A stretch of DNA of 64,000 bases from Pseudomonas jessenii. GTDB taxonomy: Bacteria > Pseudomonadota > Gammaproteobacteria > Pseudomonadales > Pseudomonadaceae. The position numbers and the translations under genes are program-made. Of the stretch, positions 1 to 8,802 are shown piece after piece. The notes below the pieces were generated by a model, which saw only the letters and a program-made list of their open reading frames with translations, had not been told where the DNA came from and made no database searches. Numbering within the stretch: the first letter of the stretch is position 1; each line of letters opens with the position of its first letter. Where the stretch lies: assembly GCF_002236115.1 (NCBI RefSeq), contig NZ_NIWT01000008.1, forward strand, positions 248,001 through 312,000, read 5' to 3'.

Positions 1-467
1 TTGGCCGCCGCGTAATGCGCGCCGGTGGCGGTGCCGCCGTTCTGCCCGGCCAGGGACGCAATGTTGACGATGCGACCGAAGCCGCGCTCGGCGAAGTGCG
101 CGCCGAACACCTGGCAGGCGACAAAGGTGCCCCGCAGGTTGATCGCCATCGACTCATCGAACTCTTCCGGCGTGATCTCCATCAGCGCCGCGACTTTCGA
201 CACACCGGCGTTGTTCACCAGAATGTCGGTGCCGCCCCAGCGCTCGGCGAGCACATCGCGGGCACGCTGAAAGTCAGCCTTGCTGCGCACATCCAGTTCA
301 ATGGCCACGGCGCTGGCGCCGCTACCATCGAGTTCCAAAGCCAGTCGCTGCACGCCATCGAGGCGCACATCCGCCAGGCCGACGCGATAACCGGCTGCGT
401 GCAGACGGCGGGCGATGCATTCGCCCAGTCCGCGCGAGGCACCCGTTACGAGGGCTACTCGACTCAT
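1..467 (-). CDS. iacE: SDR-family oxidoreductase, IacE-like (3' end cut by window edge)
   Basis: Short-chain dehydrogenase/reductase, start ATG at 467. The N-terminus shows the Rossmann motif TGASRGLG, then NNAG near residue 90. The catalytic Ser (IASLAG) and Tyr (HYAAA) lie at the window edge; the remaining C-terminus is outside. It is the last visible gene of a minus-strand operon whose order matches iacA-B-I-H-C-D-E of IAA degraders. In that pathway an SDR acts with IacA on early oxidised indole intermediates. On sequence alone it could be called a generic FabG-like reductase; the gene name rests on synteny. Expected next genes iacF and iacG would lie outside the window. Confidence 0.8.
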   Translation of the reverse strand, partial: MSRVALVTGASRGLGECIARRLHAAGYRVGLADVRLDGVQRLALELDGSGASAVAIELDVRSKADFQRARDVLAERWGGTDILVNNAGVSKVAALMEITPEEFDESMAINLRGTFVACQVFGAHFAERGFGRIVNIASLAGQNGGTATGAHYAAA

Positions 468-477
468 GATGTTGCCC

Positions 478-978
478 TCACAAAAGGAAGCCGAGCGCGC
501 TCAGGCTGTCGGTGGAGTTGATCAGGCGCACCACTTTTCGCTCCAGGGTCGGCACGCCGTCGGTGAAGCGGATACGGTGGTTCAGGTCGGCCACGAACGG
601 CGTGTGCACACCGCGCTTGTAGGCGTACAGCAACTGCGCCGAATTGACTTCGACGATGTCGCCGGCCGCTTCCACCAGGCGGAAACGCGAGATCGTGCGA
701 ATGGTTTTCGCCGCGTCCACCGCCGACGGCGAGTAGCCGGCGGTCAGGCGTTCGATGCGCAGGTCACGCATGCGCGCATCGTCGTAGGCGTAGTTGAGGG
801 TCGCTTCGAAATCCTCGGTCTCCGGGTCGATCGGCACGATGTACTTTCCGCTTTCGCTCCACAAGGTCGCCCATTCGGCGTAGTTCTTGTGGTCGAGCAG
901 TTCGGCTTCGCGCCAGATGAACTCGATGGCCTGGGCCAAGGGACCGGTAAAACCGTTCAGTGTGTCGTGATTGCTCAT
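478..978 (-). CDS. iacD: Ring-hydroxylating dioxygenase small (beta) subunit, IacD-like
   Basis: About 166 residues of the SnoaL/NTF2-like cone fold typical of Rieske oxygenase beta subunits, with the family-typical WREAELLDHKNYAEW near the start. It has a structural role in an alpha3beta3 oxygenase. The start at 978 is preferred over an upstream in-frame ATG at 999, because it forms an ATGA overlap with the alpha-subunit stop and has AAAGGA about 9 bases upstream. The overlap implies translational coupling of the two subunits. The iac name comes from the gene order. Confidence 0.85.
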   Translation of the reverse strand: MSNHDTLNGFTGPLAQAIEFIWREAELLDHKNYAEWATLWSESGKYIVPIDPETEDFEATLNYAYDDARMRDLRIERLTAGYSPSAVDAAKTIRTISRFRLVEAAGDIVEVNSAQLLYAYKRGVHTPFVADLNHRIRFTDGVPTLERKVVRLINSTDSLSALGFLL

Positions 979-2258
979 TGGCTCATCATCCTTTTCCACA
1001 TGTCGTAGGCACCGCGCATGCCGCCTTCGTCGGTGGCGTGGCTGACCTTGTCGCCGTTTTCAGCGGTGATTTCGCGGTTCAGGCCGCGGTTGACCAGGAT
1101 TGGCGCATCGACGCCGGCGTACGAGCCGCGCTGCACGCGGTCCCAGGCTTCGGCGTCGTCAGGGCTGCCGAAACCGAACGGGCCCTGGAAGTGTTCGTGG
1201 ATGCGCATGCGTTCGCGGTTGGCGATTTCCGGGCCGCCGTCCATGCCGAGGGCTACGTGGCGGATCTCGGTTTCGGTGACCGACACCGGGCGCAGCACGC
1301 GGAAGAACGACATCGACATCGCCACGTTGGGGAACAGGTTCAGGTTGAAACCGGCGCCGTGCAGCGAGCGCACGATGCGACGGACCTGATCGGCCGGCAG
1401 GGTCTTCGACAGTTCTTCAGTCACATGGGCAAAGCGCTCCTGCAACTGCTCGGTGCCGTCGTCGTGATCGAGGTCGACGTGCTCCGGCACCATCACCATC
1501 ACACTGTGGCCGTTGCCCAGGGAGTGGGTCACGGCTTGCTCGTCGGTCATGAACGAGAGCATTTCCGAGGTTTCTTCATCCACCGACGACATGAACGACT
1601 TGTGCACGATCGGGAAGTGATAGCCGTCGGTGGTGTTTTCCAGCTGGATCTTCCAGTTGCCCTTGAAGCTGAACTTGTGTTCGCCCTGGGTCTTGATCGG
1701 GTAGCCGGCGCCCTGCTTCATGAACAGGTCCATCCAGTGTTTCGCGCCGCCGAGGAAGTCTTCCAGCGGCTCGATCTCGTCGTTGTAGCTGGCGAAGACC
1801 ATGCCGGCGTAGCTCTCGACGCGCAGGCTGGTCAGCGGCAGTTCCGACTTTTCCAGGATGCCTTCGTAGCCGTCCGGATACGGCAGCGCACGCAGCTTGC
1901 CATCCAGGCCATAGGACCAGCTGTGGTACGGGCAGGTGAAACCGGTGGCGTTGCCCTTGTGCTTCTCGCACACGGTGGCGCCACGGTGCCGGCAACGGTT
2001 TTCCAGCACGTTGATGTTGTTCTTCTTGTCGCGCACCACAATCACCGGGCGGCGGCCGATGGTGGCGGTCTTGAAGTCGCCGCTATTGCGCACTTCGCTT
2101 TCGTGGGCAACCCACACCCAGGTGCGGTAGAAAATCTTGTCCAGCTCGGCTTCGAACAGCGCCGGGTCGTTGTACAGCGAGACGTCGACGCGGTCATGTT
2201 GGACCAGGTCTTCGGGGCTTTTCGACGTTGCGATCAGCTGATATTCATGAGTGCTCAT
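975..2258 (-). CDS. iacC: Rieske ring-hydroxylating dioxygenase large (alpha) subunit, IacC-like
   Basis: 427 residues. The Rieske [2Fe-2S] ligands are C89-x-H91 and C109-x2-H112 (CRHRG and CPYHSW). The catalytic-domain signature NTTDGYHFPIVH carries the bridging Asp211 and Fe ligands His214 and His219. The start at 2258 follows a strong GAGGAG ribosome site, although the frame stays open further upstream. In the IAA pathway this oxygenase is assigned to a later ring-oxidation step leading towards catechol. The electron-transfer partner (IacF in known clusters) is not in the window. It differs clearly from the benzoate dioxygenase alpha subunit at 62209-63573, so the window carries two independent Rieske oxygenases. 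Confidence 0.88.
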   Translation of the reverse strand: MSTHEYQLIATSKSPEDLVQHDRVDVSLYNDPALFEAELDKIFYRTWVWVAHESEVRNSGDFKTATIGRRPVIVVRDKKNNINVLENRCRHRGATVCEKHKGNATGFTCPYHSWSYGLDGKLRALPYPDGYEGILEKSELPLTSLRVESYAGMVFASYNDEIEPLEDFLGGAKHWMDLFMKQGAGYPIKTQGEHKFSFKGNWKIQLENTTDGYHFPIVHKSFMSSVDEETSEMLSFMTDEQAVTHSLGNGHSVMVMVPEHVDLDHDDGTEQLQERFAHVTEELSKTLPADQVRRIVRSLHGAGFNLNLFPNVAMSMSFFRVLRPVSVTETEIRHVALGMDGGPEIANRERMRIHEHFQGPFGFGSPDDAEAWDRVQRGSYAGVDAPILVNRGLNREITAENGDKVSHATDEGGMRGAYDMWKRMMSQ

Positions 2259-2281
2259 GCGGTTCTCCTCATGGCTTCTTT

Positions 2282-3406
2282 TTATGATTGAGTGGTAGAG
2301 GCTTGCAGCTGCGCACCAAAGGCGCAGACCAGTTCGTCCTGACCTTTGCGGCCAACGATTTGCAGGCCGACTTTCAGCCCGCCGCAATCGAGTTCCACCG
2401 GCACCGTCAGCGCGGGGTGACCACTGAGGTTGAAAGGCCGCACCAGCGGGGTCATGCCGGCCACGGCTTTGCTGCCAGCGCGGGCTTCGCTGAGGGTTGG
2501 CGGCAAGGTTGGCAGTGTCGGCAACAGCAATACGGCGAAGTCTTCCAGTGCTGCATCCACCTGTTGGGTGAACCGCGTGCGCACGGCGCAGGCATCGGCC
2601 AGCTCTTCGCGCGTGGTGCGGCTGGCCGCCAGCAAGCGTGTTTCCACATCGGCGCCGATCAGGCCCTTGCCGGTCAGGTGGCCGAACGCCGCCCAGTTTT
2701 CGAAATTGATCACGGTCAGGCCCGCGGCAAACGCTGCTTCGAATTCGCTCAGGTGCAGGTTGCTGCGACGCCATCCGGCGCGGTCCGCGGCGGCACCCAG
2801 GCTGGCTTGCAGGTGCGAATCACAGGCCACCTCGAGAAAGCCGACCCTGACGCCGTCGCCTGGCAGCCCTTGAGCGGTAAAGCCCGGGCAGATCACCTGC
2901 ATCGCGGCGATCAGGTCGTCCATGCTTTTGGCGAACGGCCCGACGCAATCGAGGCTCGATTCCAGTGGATGCGCACCGACACGGCTGACGCGACCATAAG
3001 TCGGCTTGAGCCCGGCAATCCCGCAGCACGCTGCCGGCACCCGCACCGAACCACCGGTGTCGGTGCCGATGGCGACGTCCGCCAGGCCTGCCGCGACCGC
3101 CGAAGCCGAACCGCTGGACGAGCCGCCAGGCACACGGTCCGGCGCTTGCGGATTGATCGGAGTGCCGGTCCAGTCGTTGATGCCGGTCACGCCGAACGCC
3201 AGTTCATGCAGGTTGGTCTTGCCGACGATCTGCCAGCCAGCATCGAGGATCGCATCGACCACCTCGGCGTTTTGCGTCGCCGCCGGTGCATCGGCGAACG
3301 CACGGCTGCCTGAGCGGGTCGGATGGCCGGCGATGTCGATGGAGTCCTTGATGGCGACGCGCTTGCCGTTGCCACCGAGGAGGAATTCGCTGATGAACGT
3401 ACTCAT
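2282..3406 (-). CDS. iacH: Amidase-signature hydrolase, IacH-like
   Basis: 374-residue amidase-signature protein. The Ser-cisSer-Lys triad is visible: Lys20 in VAIKDSID, the GGSSSGSA stretch, and GTDTGGSVR. The family hydrolyses linear or cyclic amides; in iac clusters IacH is thought to act on the oxidised, opened indole ring. The ATG at 3406 overlaps the stop of the upstream SnoaL-like gene (ATGA), supporting this start over an upstream in-frame candidate. It sits between IacI and the dioxygenase genes. A generic GatA-like amidase is the alternative label, but the operon context makes IacH likely. Confidence 0.85.
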   Translation of the reverse strand: MSTFISEFLLGGNGKRVAIKDSIDIAGHPTRSGSRAFADAPAATQNAEVVDAILDAGWQIVGKTNLHELAFGVTGINDWTGTPINPQAPDRVPGGSSSGSASAVAAGLADVAIGTDTGGSVRVPAACCGIAGLKPTYGRVSRVGAHPLESSLDCVGPFAKSMDDLIAAMQVICPGFTAQGLPGDGVRVGFLEVACDSHLQASLGAAADRAGWRRSNLHLSEFEAAFAAGLTVINFENWAAFGHLTGKGLIGADVETRLLAASRTTREELADACAVRTRFTQQVDAALEDFAVLLLPTLPTLPPTLSEARAGSKAVAGMTPLVRPFNLSGHPALTVPVELDCGGLKVGLQIVGRKGQDELVCAFGAQLQASTTQS

Positions 3407-3888
3407 GCGCCCGCTCCCAAGGTGAAGAGCTCCGTTTTGAACAGCCGTTGCGTGCGGAAATGCGCGATCAGCCAGACGCCGTCGACACAACGGAAATCGA
3501 TGTTCAGGCGTGTGCCGAACAACTCATTGCGGCCATCGGCGTAGGTCGAGATCTGCTGCATGATCCACTGCCCCTGCGCCGCCTTGCCGTCGACCACGAT
3601 CGACTCGCTGGTGAGGTAATGCAGGTTCAGCTTGAAGTGGTCGGACGGCGGCAGATAACCGCCGACAAACGCCGCCACCGCCTCTCGCCCCTGGTGCTGA
3701 CCGAAGGTCTGCGCGGTCTGGGTGCCGAGGCCTTCCCAGATCGCATCCTCGGTGAACAACTGCGCCAACTGGTCGAGATGAATCGCCGCCCGCGGCACAT
3801 CGCACAGGTCCATGTAGCGCGCCATCAGGCGACGCACTGCGCTTTCCCCTTCGAGCGTCGCCAGACGCTGCAGCAAGGCCTCGTTCAT
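3403..3888 (-). CDS. iacI: SnoaL-like/NTF2-fold protein, IacI-like
   Basis: 161 residues resembling ring-hydroxylating-dioxygenase small subunits and SnoaL-like proteins, with the LMARYMDLCD and DAIWEG segments of that fold. The exact role of IacI is not settled; it may be a cyclase/hydratase-like or accessory protein. The start at 3888 lies 3 bases after the iacB stop, and the end overlaps the amidase start. Tight coupling on both sides supports membership of the iac operon. Confidence 0.78.
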   Translation of the reverse strand: MNEALLQRLATLEGESAVRRLMARYMDLCDVPRAAIHLDQLAQLFTEDAIWEGLGTQTAQTFGQHQGREAVAAFVGGYLPPSDHFKLNLHYLTSESIVVDGKAAQGQWIMQQISTYADGRNELFGTRLNIDFRCVDGVWLIAHFRTQRLFKTELFTLGAGA

Positions 3889-3891
3889 GGC

Positions 3892-4263
3892 TTACACCTT
3901 GGCCGCGTCAGGAATGGTCAGCGGACGACCGATGCGCGCTTCGATCTTGGCGTAGCGCCACAGGCTGTATTGGCCGACCGGTGTGGTGCGGAACAGGTTG
4001 CAGGCGTCGATCACCGACTGGTGGCAGTCGACGTCGGCCATGATGTACACGGTCCACGGCGAAGTGGTGGACGGGCCGACCATCAAGCGGTCGTCATCCA
4101 TCGCGCCGAGCACGGTGATGCCGGGCATCGCGCCAAGGTCACCCATCATCTGGCTGAAGCCTTTCCACACGCTCAGGCCTTCGCCGGTGGGCAGGTCGAA
4201 AAAGTTCTGGGTGATGCCGATGCAGAAGACGACGCGCAATGGCTCTTGGGTGGTTTGCGACAT
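3892..4263 (-). CDS. iacB: Small conserved protein, IacB-like
   Basis: 123 residues with no catalytic motif that I can recognise. It is soluble, without a signal peptide or membrane segment, and rich in aromatic residues in the second half. Its place directly after the IacA-like flavoprotein and before the SnoaL-like gene matches iacB, a short conserved protein of unknown function in IAA clusters. The name is therefore positional. Confidence 0.7.
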   Translation of the reverse strand: MSQTTQEPLRVVFCIGITQNFFDLPTGEGLSVWKGFSQMMGDLGAMPGITVLGAMDDDRLMVGPSTTSPWTVYIMADVDCHQSVIDACNLFRTTPVGQYSLWRYAKIEARIGRPLTIPDAAKV

Positions 4264-4294
4264 GGGTGCGGTTCCTTGAAAAAGTAATGGGGAT

Positions 4295-5458
4295 TCAGAT
4301 GTAGCCCGGGAACGGCGGTACGCCGAGGAACACCGAGCCGGCGCCGTCGTACAGGCCTTCGCTGAGGAAGGCGTGCTGGGTCACCACCATCGAGTCACGC
4401 AAGTAGCGTTGCAGCGGATGGCGCAGGTAAATGGCGGTGGTGCCGGCCAGGCTGTAGGCGCTCTGCACCACCTCGGCACCGGCCTGGGACACATGAATGG
4501 CCGACAGGCGCAACAGGCTGGTCTGCTCCGGCGTGACCGGGTTGCCGGCCAGGATCGAGTTCCATACCTGCTCGGTGGCGTTGTAGAAGAAACCGCGCGC
4601 GGCGCTGAGCTTGGCTTCAGCCTTGGCGATCTCGATGCGCACGTAAGCGCGGTCGGACAATTTCGGCGCGCCGGTGATGCCGCTGCCACCCGCCATGCGG
4701 CTGATTTCGTCCAGCGCGGCACGGGCCAATCCGAGGTTGACCACCGCCAGCACTTGCGCGGCGTAGGCGATCGATGGATAGCGGAACAGCGGCTCGTCGA
4801 TGGTCGAGGCACCGCCGCGGATGAACGTCCAGCGCTCGTCAACGCGTTTATCGGTCACTCGCAGGTCATGGCTGCCGGTGCCTTTGAGGCCGACCACTTC
4901 CCAGTTCTCGATGATGTCTACCTGCTCCGGGCGGAACACAGCGGTGCGCGGCTTGCCGCCAGCGGCGCCGATGCCGACGCCCAACAGGTCTGCGCCTTTG
5001 CAGCCACTGGCGAATTTCCAGGTGCCGCTGACCTGATAGCCGCCTTCTACGGCCTCGGCCGGTTGCAAGGGGAACAGGCCGCCAGCGAACACCAGGTCAG
5101 GGCTTTCGGCGTAGAGTTCAGCCAGGGTTTCCCGCGGCAAGGCTGCCAGGTAGACACCGGCGCTGCCGAAGCTGGCCACCCAGCCCGCCGAGCCGTCGGC
5201 TTCGGAGATGCGTTCGATCATTTGCAGGAACAGGTGCGGTGCCAGGGCGTCGCCACCGAAGCATTTCGGCGTGGCGGCACGGTAGATGCCCACTTGTTTG
5301 AAGCGCTCGATCATGTCCCGTGGCACGTGGGAGCCAGTGTCGAATTCTTCGCGGCGCCGGCGCACTTCATCCAGTACCTGCGCAAAGGCCTGGCTGTCGA
5401 CGACATTCTCGTCAACGCCGATCGATGCGTCTTGTTGCGCAACCGCTGAACGCAGCAT
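4295..5458 (-). CDS. iacA: Acyl-CoA-dehydrogenase-fold flavin monooxygenase, IacA-like
   Basis: About 387 residues with the acyl-CoA dehydrogenase fold of two-component flavin monooxygenases (HpaH/DszC-like) rather than a true dehydrogenase; features include FASGCKGADLLGVG and the C-terminal YLRHPLQRYLRD helix. IacA starts IAA degradation by oxidising the indole ring with reduced flavin from a partner reductase (IacG, not in the window). The ATG at 5458 is preferred over one at 5464, because GGAGA is about 6-7 bases from the former and only about 1 base from the latter. It is the first gene of the operon; the 330-base region upstream is shared with a divergent histidine kinase. Confidence 0.85.
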   Translation of the reverse strand: MLRSAVAQQDASIGVDENVVDSQAFAQVLDEVRRRREEFDTGSHVPRDMIERFKQVGIYRAATPKCFGGDALAPHLFLQMIERISEADGSAGWVASFGSAGVYLAALPRETLAELYAESPDLVFAGGLFPLQPAEAVEGGYQVSGTWKFASGCKGADLLGVGIGAAGGKPRTAVFRPEQVDIIENWEVVGLKGTGSHDLRVTDKRVDERWTFIRGGASTIDEPLFRYPSIAYAAQVLAVVNLGLARAALDEISRMAGGSGITGAPKLSDRAYVRIEIAKAEAKLSAARGFFYNATEQVWNSILAGNPVTPEQTSLLRLSAIHVSQAGAEVVQSAYSLAGTTAIYLRHPLQRYLRDSMVVTQHAFLSEGLYDGAGSVFLGVPPFPGYI

Positions 5459-5508
5459 GGGCATTCTCCGTTTTGTTTATTGTTAGTGGGGCTACACGCA
5501 TGCCCCGT

Positions 5509-5609
5509 TGTAGGAGCGAGCCTGCTCGCGATGGTCGTCAACGATGACGCTGGAAACCTGGCACCCCGTGGCGCTCTCAGGTTCATCGCGAGCAGGCTCG
5601 CTCCTACAG
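5509..5609. repeat. REP pair (inverted) in the iacA/histidine-kinase intergenic region
   Basis: Two REP elements face each other (TAGGAGCGAGCCTGCTCGCG and its complement) around a 50-base spacer. This is the main content of the 5459-5797 gap. Any iacA promoter would lie close to or inside this structure. Confidence 0.9.
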
Positions 5610-5797
5610 GGAATCGGCGTGGTCACCCTTGCATTGCGGTCCAGTGTAAAAACCGCATCCGGCCGCCACTATTGGTGCGTGCAGCCCCCTCGCTAAAGAA
5701 AACCCCTAGACCCACGCCGGTAACCTCTGAGCGCATCCCGCTGTGCGAGCAGGTATAAAACGCCATACTGCAAATCTCTGCCGCCAGGGGCCGTGCG

Positions 5798-7279
5798 ATG
5801 TACCAGCCAAAACCGAACGACTTTTATGCGCTGATCGAAGCCATGCCGCTGTGCATCATTCTTCATGACGCGCACACCAAGGAAATTCTCTGGGCCAACG
5901 CCGCTGCCCTGGCGGCGTTGGGCTTTACCCTGGAAGAACTGACGCCGCTGAAGGCCTCCGACATGACCCGCGATGCGCCGAAATACCGGCGTTCCATAGG
6001 TTTGCGCTGGCTCGAACGGGCCGCGCGCACCGGGCAACGGACCATCGAGTGGTGCTATCGCTCCAAGCAAGGGGTGGAGATTCTTTCCGAGGCGGTGGCG
6101 ACCCTGGTGCACCTGGACGGTCGCGATGTGTTGATGGTGCAGTTCCGTGACATTTCCAAAGAGGACAAGGTCAAGCGCGACCTCAAGCGTTTCGAGAGCC
6201 GGCTCAAGGCGTTCATGCAGGACCTGGCCGAAGGTGTGGCGGTGCTCGGCCCCGAGGGCGATATAGGTTTTATCAGCGACTCCGGCGCGCACCTGCTCGA
6301 CAGCGAAGTGCACCAGCTGATGGGCGAGAACTTCCTGGCCTGGTGCGACGACGCTTCGCGTCAGCGCTTGTTGCAACAGTTCGCCCATGAGACGCCGGAG
6401 CACGCGCCGTTCAACGTGCACTACAAGGTGCAGCGCCGGGACGGCGAATGGCGCTGGCATGACGCAACCTGCCGCTACATCGAGATCGAGGACGATCTGG
6501 TCGGCCATCTGCTGCTGTTCCGCGACGTGACCGAGCAGGTGCAGGCCGAAGAGGCGCGGCGAGTCAGCGAGCAGAAGCTCGAGTACCTGGCGCGCTACAA
6601 CGCCATGGGCGAAATGGCCGTGGCCATCGCCCACGAGCTGAGCCAGCCATTGGCGGCGACCCGCAACTTTATTGAAGGCGCAGTGATTCGCCTGGGCAAC
6701 ACGGGGGAAACCGATCAAGGCGTCGCCTGGGGCTTGCAGAGCGCCGTGCGGCAAATCGAGCATGCCTCGGTGATCATCAAGAGCGTGCGCGATTACGTGG
6801 TCAAGCTGGAGCAGACTGAAGAGCTGGTCGACCTTAATGAGCTGCTGCGCGAAACCCGCTACTTCATCAGCCTGCGGGCCGATCCGAGCCTGGTGCGCGT
6901 GGAAATCGTCGCCGCGTCCGAACCGCTGCGGGTGAGTTGCGAGAAGGTGCTGATCGGCCAGGTGATCCTCAACCTGGCCTTCAACGCCATTGAAGAAATG
7001 GCCGACCTGCCCACTGAACGACGCCTGTTGCGTATCCACGCCAGTCGCGAGAACGATGTGGCCCTGGTGCGCATCGAAGACTGTGGTCGCGGCATCCAGG
7101 CCCAGGCGCAGGAAAAGCTGTTCGACGGCTTTTTCTCGTCCAAGGTCAGTGGCAATGGCATTGGCCTGGCGCTGTGCAAGAACATCATCGGCAGGCATCG
7201 TGGCGATATCTGGGCGCAAAACCTGGAGCCGTGCGGCGCGGTGTTTACCTTCTCCCTTCCCCTCGCCAATCCCGCCTGA
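5798..7279 (+). CDS. Soluble sensor histidine kinase with two PAS domains
   Basis: 493 residues, no signal peptide or membrane segment. PAS domain 1 covers about residues 8-120 and PAS 2 about 135-248, followed by a short linker. The phospho-acceptor is His279 in AMAVAIAHELSQPL-type context (FixL-like), then come an N-box (NLAFNAIEEM), a G1 box (EDCGRGIQ) and a G2 box (GNGIGLALC). No response regulator adjoins it, so it is an orphan kinase here. Lying divergent from iacA and upstream of aauB on the same strand, it could sense an aromatic amine or acid and control one or both operons. That role is inferred from position only. Confidence 0.85.
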   Translation: MYQPKPNDFYALIEAMPLCIILHDAHTKEILWANAAALAALGFTLEELTPLKASDMTRDAPKYRRSIGLRWLERAARTGQRTIEWCYRSKQGVEILSEAVATLVHLDGRDVLMVQFRDISKEDKVKRDLKRFESRLKAFMQDLAEGVAVLGPEGDIGFISDSGAHLLDSEVHQLMGENFLAWCDDASRQRLLQQFAHETPEHAPFNVHYKVQRRDGEWRWHDATCRYIEIEDDLVGHLLLFRDVTEQVQAEEARRVSEQKLEYLARYNAMGEMAVAIAHELSQPLAATRNFIEGAVIRLGNTGETDQGVAWGLQSAVRQIEHASVIIKSVRDYVVKLEQTEELVDLNELLRETRYFISLRADPSLVRVEIVAASEPLRVSCEKVLIGQVILNLAFNAIEEMADLPTERRLLRIHASRENDVALVRIEDCGRGIQAQAQEKLFDGFFSSKVSGNGIGLALCKNIIGRHRGDIWAQNLEPCGAVFTFSLPLANPA

Positions 7280-7315
7280 CCTGCGCCACTACTGCGGTCT
7301 GACATACACAAATCC

Positions 7316-7435
7316 TGTGGCGAGGGGGCCTGCCCCCGTTCGGTTGCACAGCAGCCGCAAAACCTGCTGGCACGGTGTGACTGGCAAATGCTGGGGCCGC
7401 TTCGCGACCCAACGGGGGCAAGCCCCCTCGCCACA
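7316..7435. repeat. Second-type REP pair (GGCGAGGGGGC family)
   Basis: Inverted pair of TGTGGCGAGGGGGCcTGCCCCCG arms about 80 bases apart. It occupies the middle of the 363-base gap 7280-7642 between the kinase gene and aauB. No other gene is seen in the gap; it presumably also holds the aauB promoter, which I could not pinpoint. Confidence 0.85.
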
Positions 7436-7642
7436 AATGCAGCTTCGCCCTTCCCACCTCTGACGCCAGTCAAACCCCCGCCTTATCAGATTGTGCAGCC
7501 AGTTTCATGACACTGGCACAGACACACAAACACTTGGCAGGCAGGGCAATTCTCCCGATCTCGGGGCACGGCAGAATCAAAGGGTAAAAATCTGCCAAAG
7601 CACCCGCGATCCGCGTTACCAACAATTCAGGAAGTTCCCCTT

Positions 7643-8791
7643 ATGCGAACAAACAGGATCTCCGTACAGTCAGCGCTAGGCCTGAGCCTGCTTGTACTCG
7701 GTTTGAACAGTGCCCACGCGGACCTTCCCGCCGGTACGATTGGCCAGACCGTTCTGGCGTTTCCACCCGAAGCTCACCGCGCGTTTGTCATCGACGTCGA
7801 GTTCGACAGTTTTGTCGCTGGCCGCGTGACCGTGGTCGACCCGGACCAGAAGCGCATCCTCGGCATGGTGCCGACCGGTTTTGCCGCGCCGTCGACCCTC
7901 AGTCACGACAAAAAAACCATCTACAGCGCGGACATCTGGTATTCCCGGGGCACTCGCGGCACCCGCACCGACGTGCTCACCGCCTGGGACAGCTCGACCC
8001 TGTCGCCGGCCTGGGAAGTGCTGATTCCGAACAAGCGCGCCGAATCGCTGACCCAGCGTTATGCGCTCAAGCCGAGCGGCGACGACAAGTTCGTCTACGT
8101 CTACAACTTCACCCCGTCGACTTCGGTGACCGTGGTCGATACCCAGACCAAGGCGGTTGCCACGGAAATCGCCATCCCCGGTTGCGTGCTCAACTACCCG
8201 GTCGGTAACCGCCGCTTCGCCTCGCTGTGCGGCGATGGCAGCCTGCAAGTGGTGACCCTCAACGATCAGGGCCAGGAAACCGCGCGCAGCCGCACGCCGT
8301 TCTTTGATCCGAACGCGGAAAAACTGGTAGAGCGCGCCGTCAACGTCGGCGATACCTACTACTTCACCACCACGACCGGCACCGTGCGCCCGGTGGATTT
8401 CGCCGGTGATGCGCCGAAGGTCTTGCCATCCTGGTCGCTGGTTTCCGACGAAGACAAAAAGGCCGGCTGGGCGCCGGGTGGCTGGCAGATGATGGCCGTG
8501 GCGCCGAAGCTGGACCGCCTGTACGTGCTGATGCACGACGCCCACGAACCGATGAAGTGGGAAGACCCGAGCCCGCTGATCTGGGCGTTTGACCTCAAGA
8601 CCCACAAGAAGGTGGCGACTCTGGAAGCCCCGGTTCCGGTGTGGAGCATGCAGGCAACCGGCGACGACAAGCCGTTGTTGCTCGGCACCGACGTGGAAGG
8701 CGGTTTGCAGATTTTCGATCTGAAGAGCAACAAGCTCACCGGCAGCATGCCGAAAGTCGCCAAAACCGCGACTCAGGTCCTGAGCTACTAA
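7643..8791 (+). CDS. aauB: Aromatic amine dehydrogenase heavy (beta-propeller) subunit
   Basis: 382 residues with a signal peptide ending in NSAHA; the mature protein is periplasmic. It resembles the beta-propeller large subunit of TTQ amine dehydrogenases. Segments such as LGMVPTGF and WSLVSDEDK followed by GWAPGGW look closer to aromatic amine dehydrogenase (AauB) than to methylamine dehydrogenase (MauB). It pairs with the TTQ-bearing light chain at 9993 to oxidise primary amines to aldehydes. It is first in a five-gene run B-E-D-A-cytochrome, the order described for the aau locus of Alcaligenes faecalis. The actual amine substrate cannot be read from sequence. Confidence 0.85.
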   Translation: MRTNRISVQSALGLSLLVLGLNSAHADLPAGTIGQTVLAFPPEAHRAFVIDVEFDSFVAGRVTVVDPDQKRILGMVPTGFAAPSTLSHDKKTIYSADIWYSRGTRGTRTDVLTAWDSSTLSPAWEVLIPNKRAESLTQRYALKPSGDDKFVYVYNFTPSTSVTVVDTQTKAVATEIAIPGCVLNYPVGNRRFASLCGDGSLQVVTLNDQGQETARSRTPFFDPNAEKLVERAVNVGDTYYFTTTTGTVRPVDFAGDAPKVLPSWSLVSDEDKKAGWAPGGWQMMAVAPKLDRLYVLMHDAHEPMKWEDPSPLIWAFDLKTHKKVATLEAPVPVWSMQATGDDKPLLLGTDVEGGLQIFDLKSNKLTGSMPKVAKTATQVLSY

Positions 8792-8802
8792 GAGGTTCGG
8801 CC

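Noticed and set aside
960..2291. 443-codon plus-strand frame
   Set aside because: Antisense to the IacC-like Rieske alpha subunit, which has all ligands.
7530..7560. Sigma-54 promoter before aauB
   Set aside because: TTGGCAGGCAGGGCAATTC looks similar but the GG to GC distance is 8, not 10.
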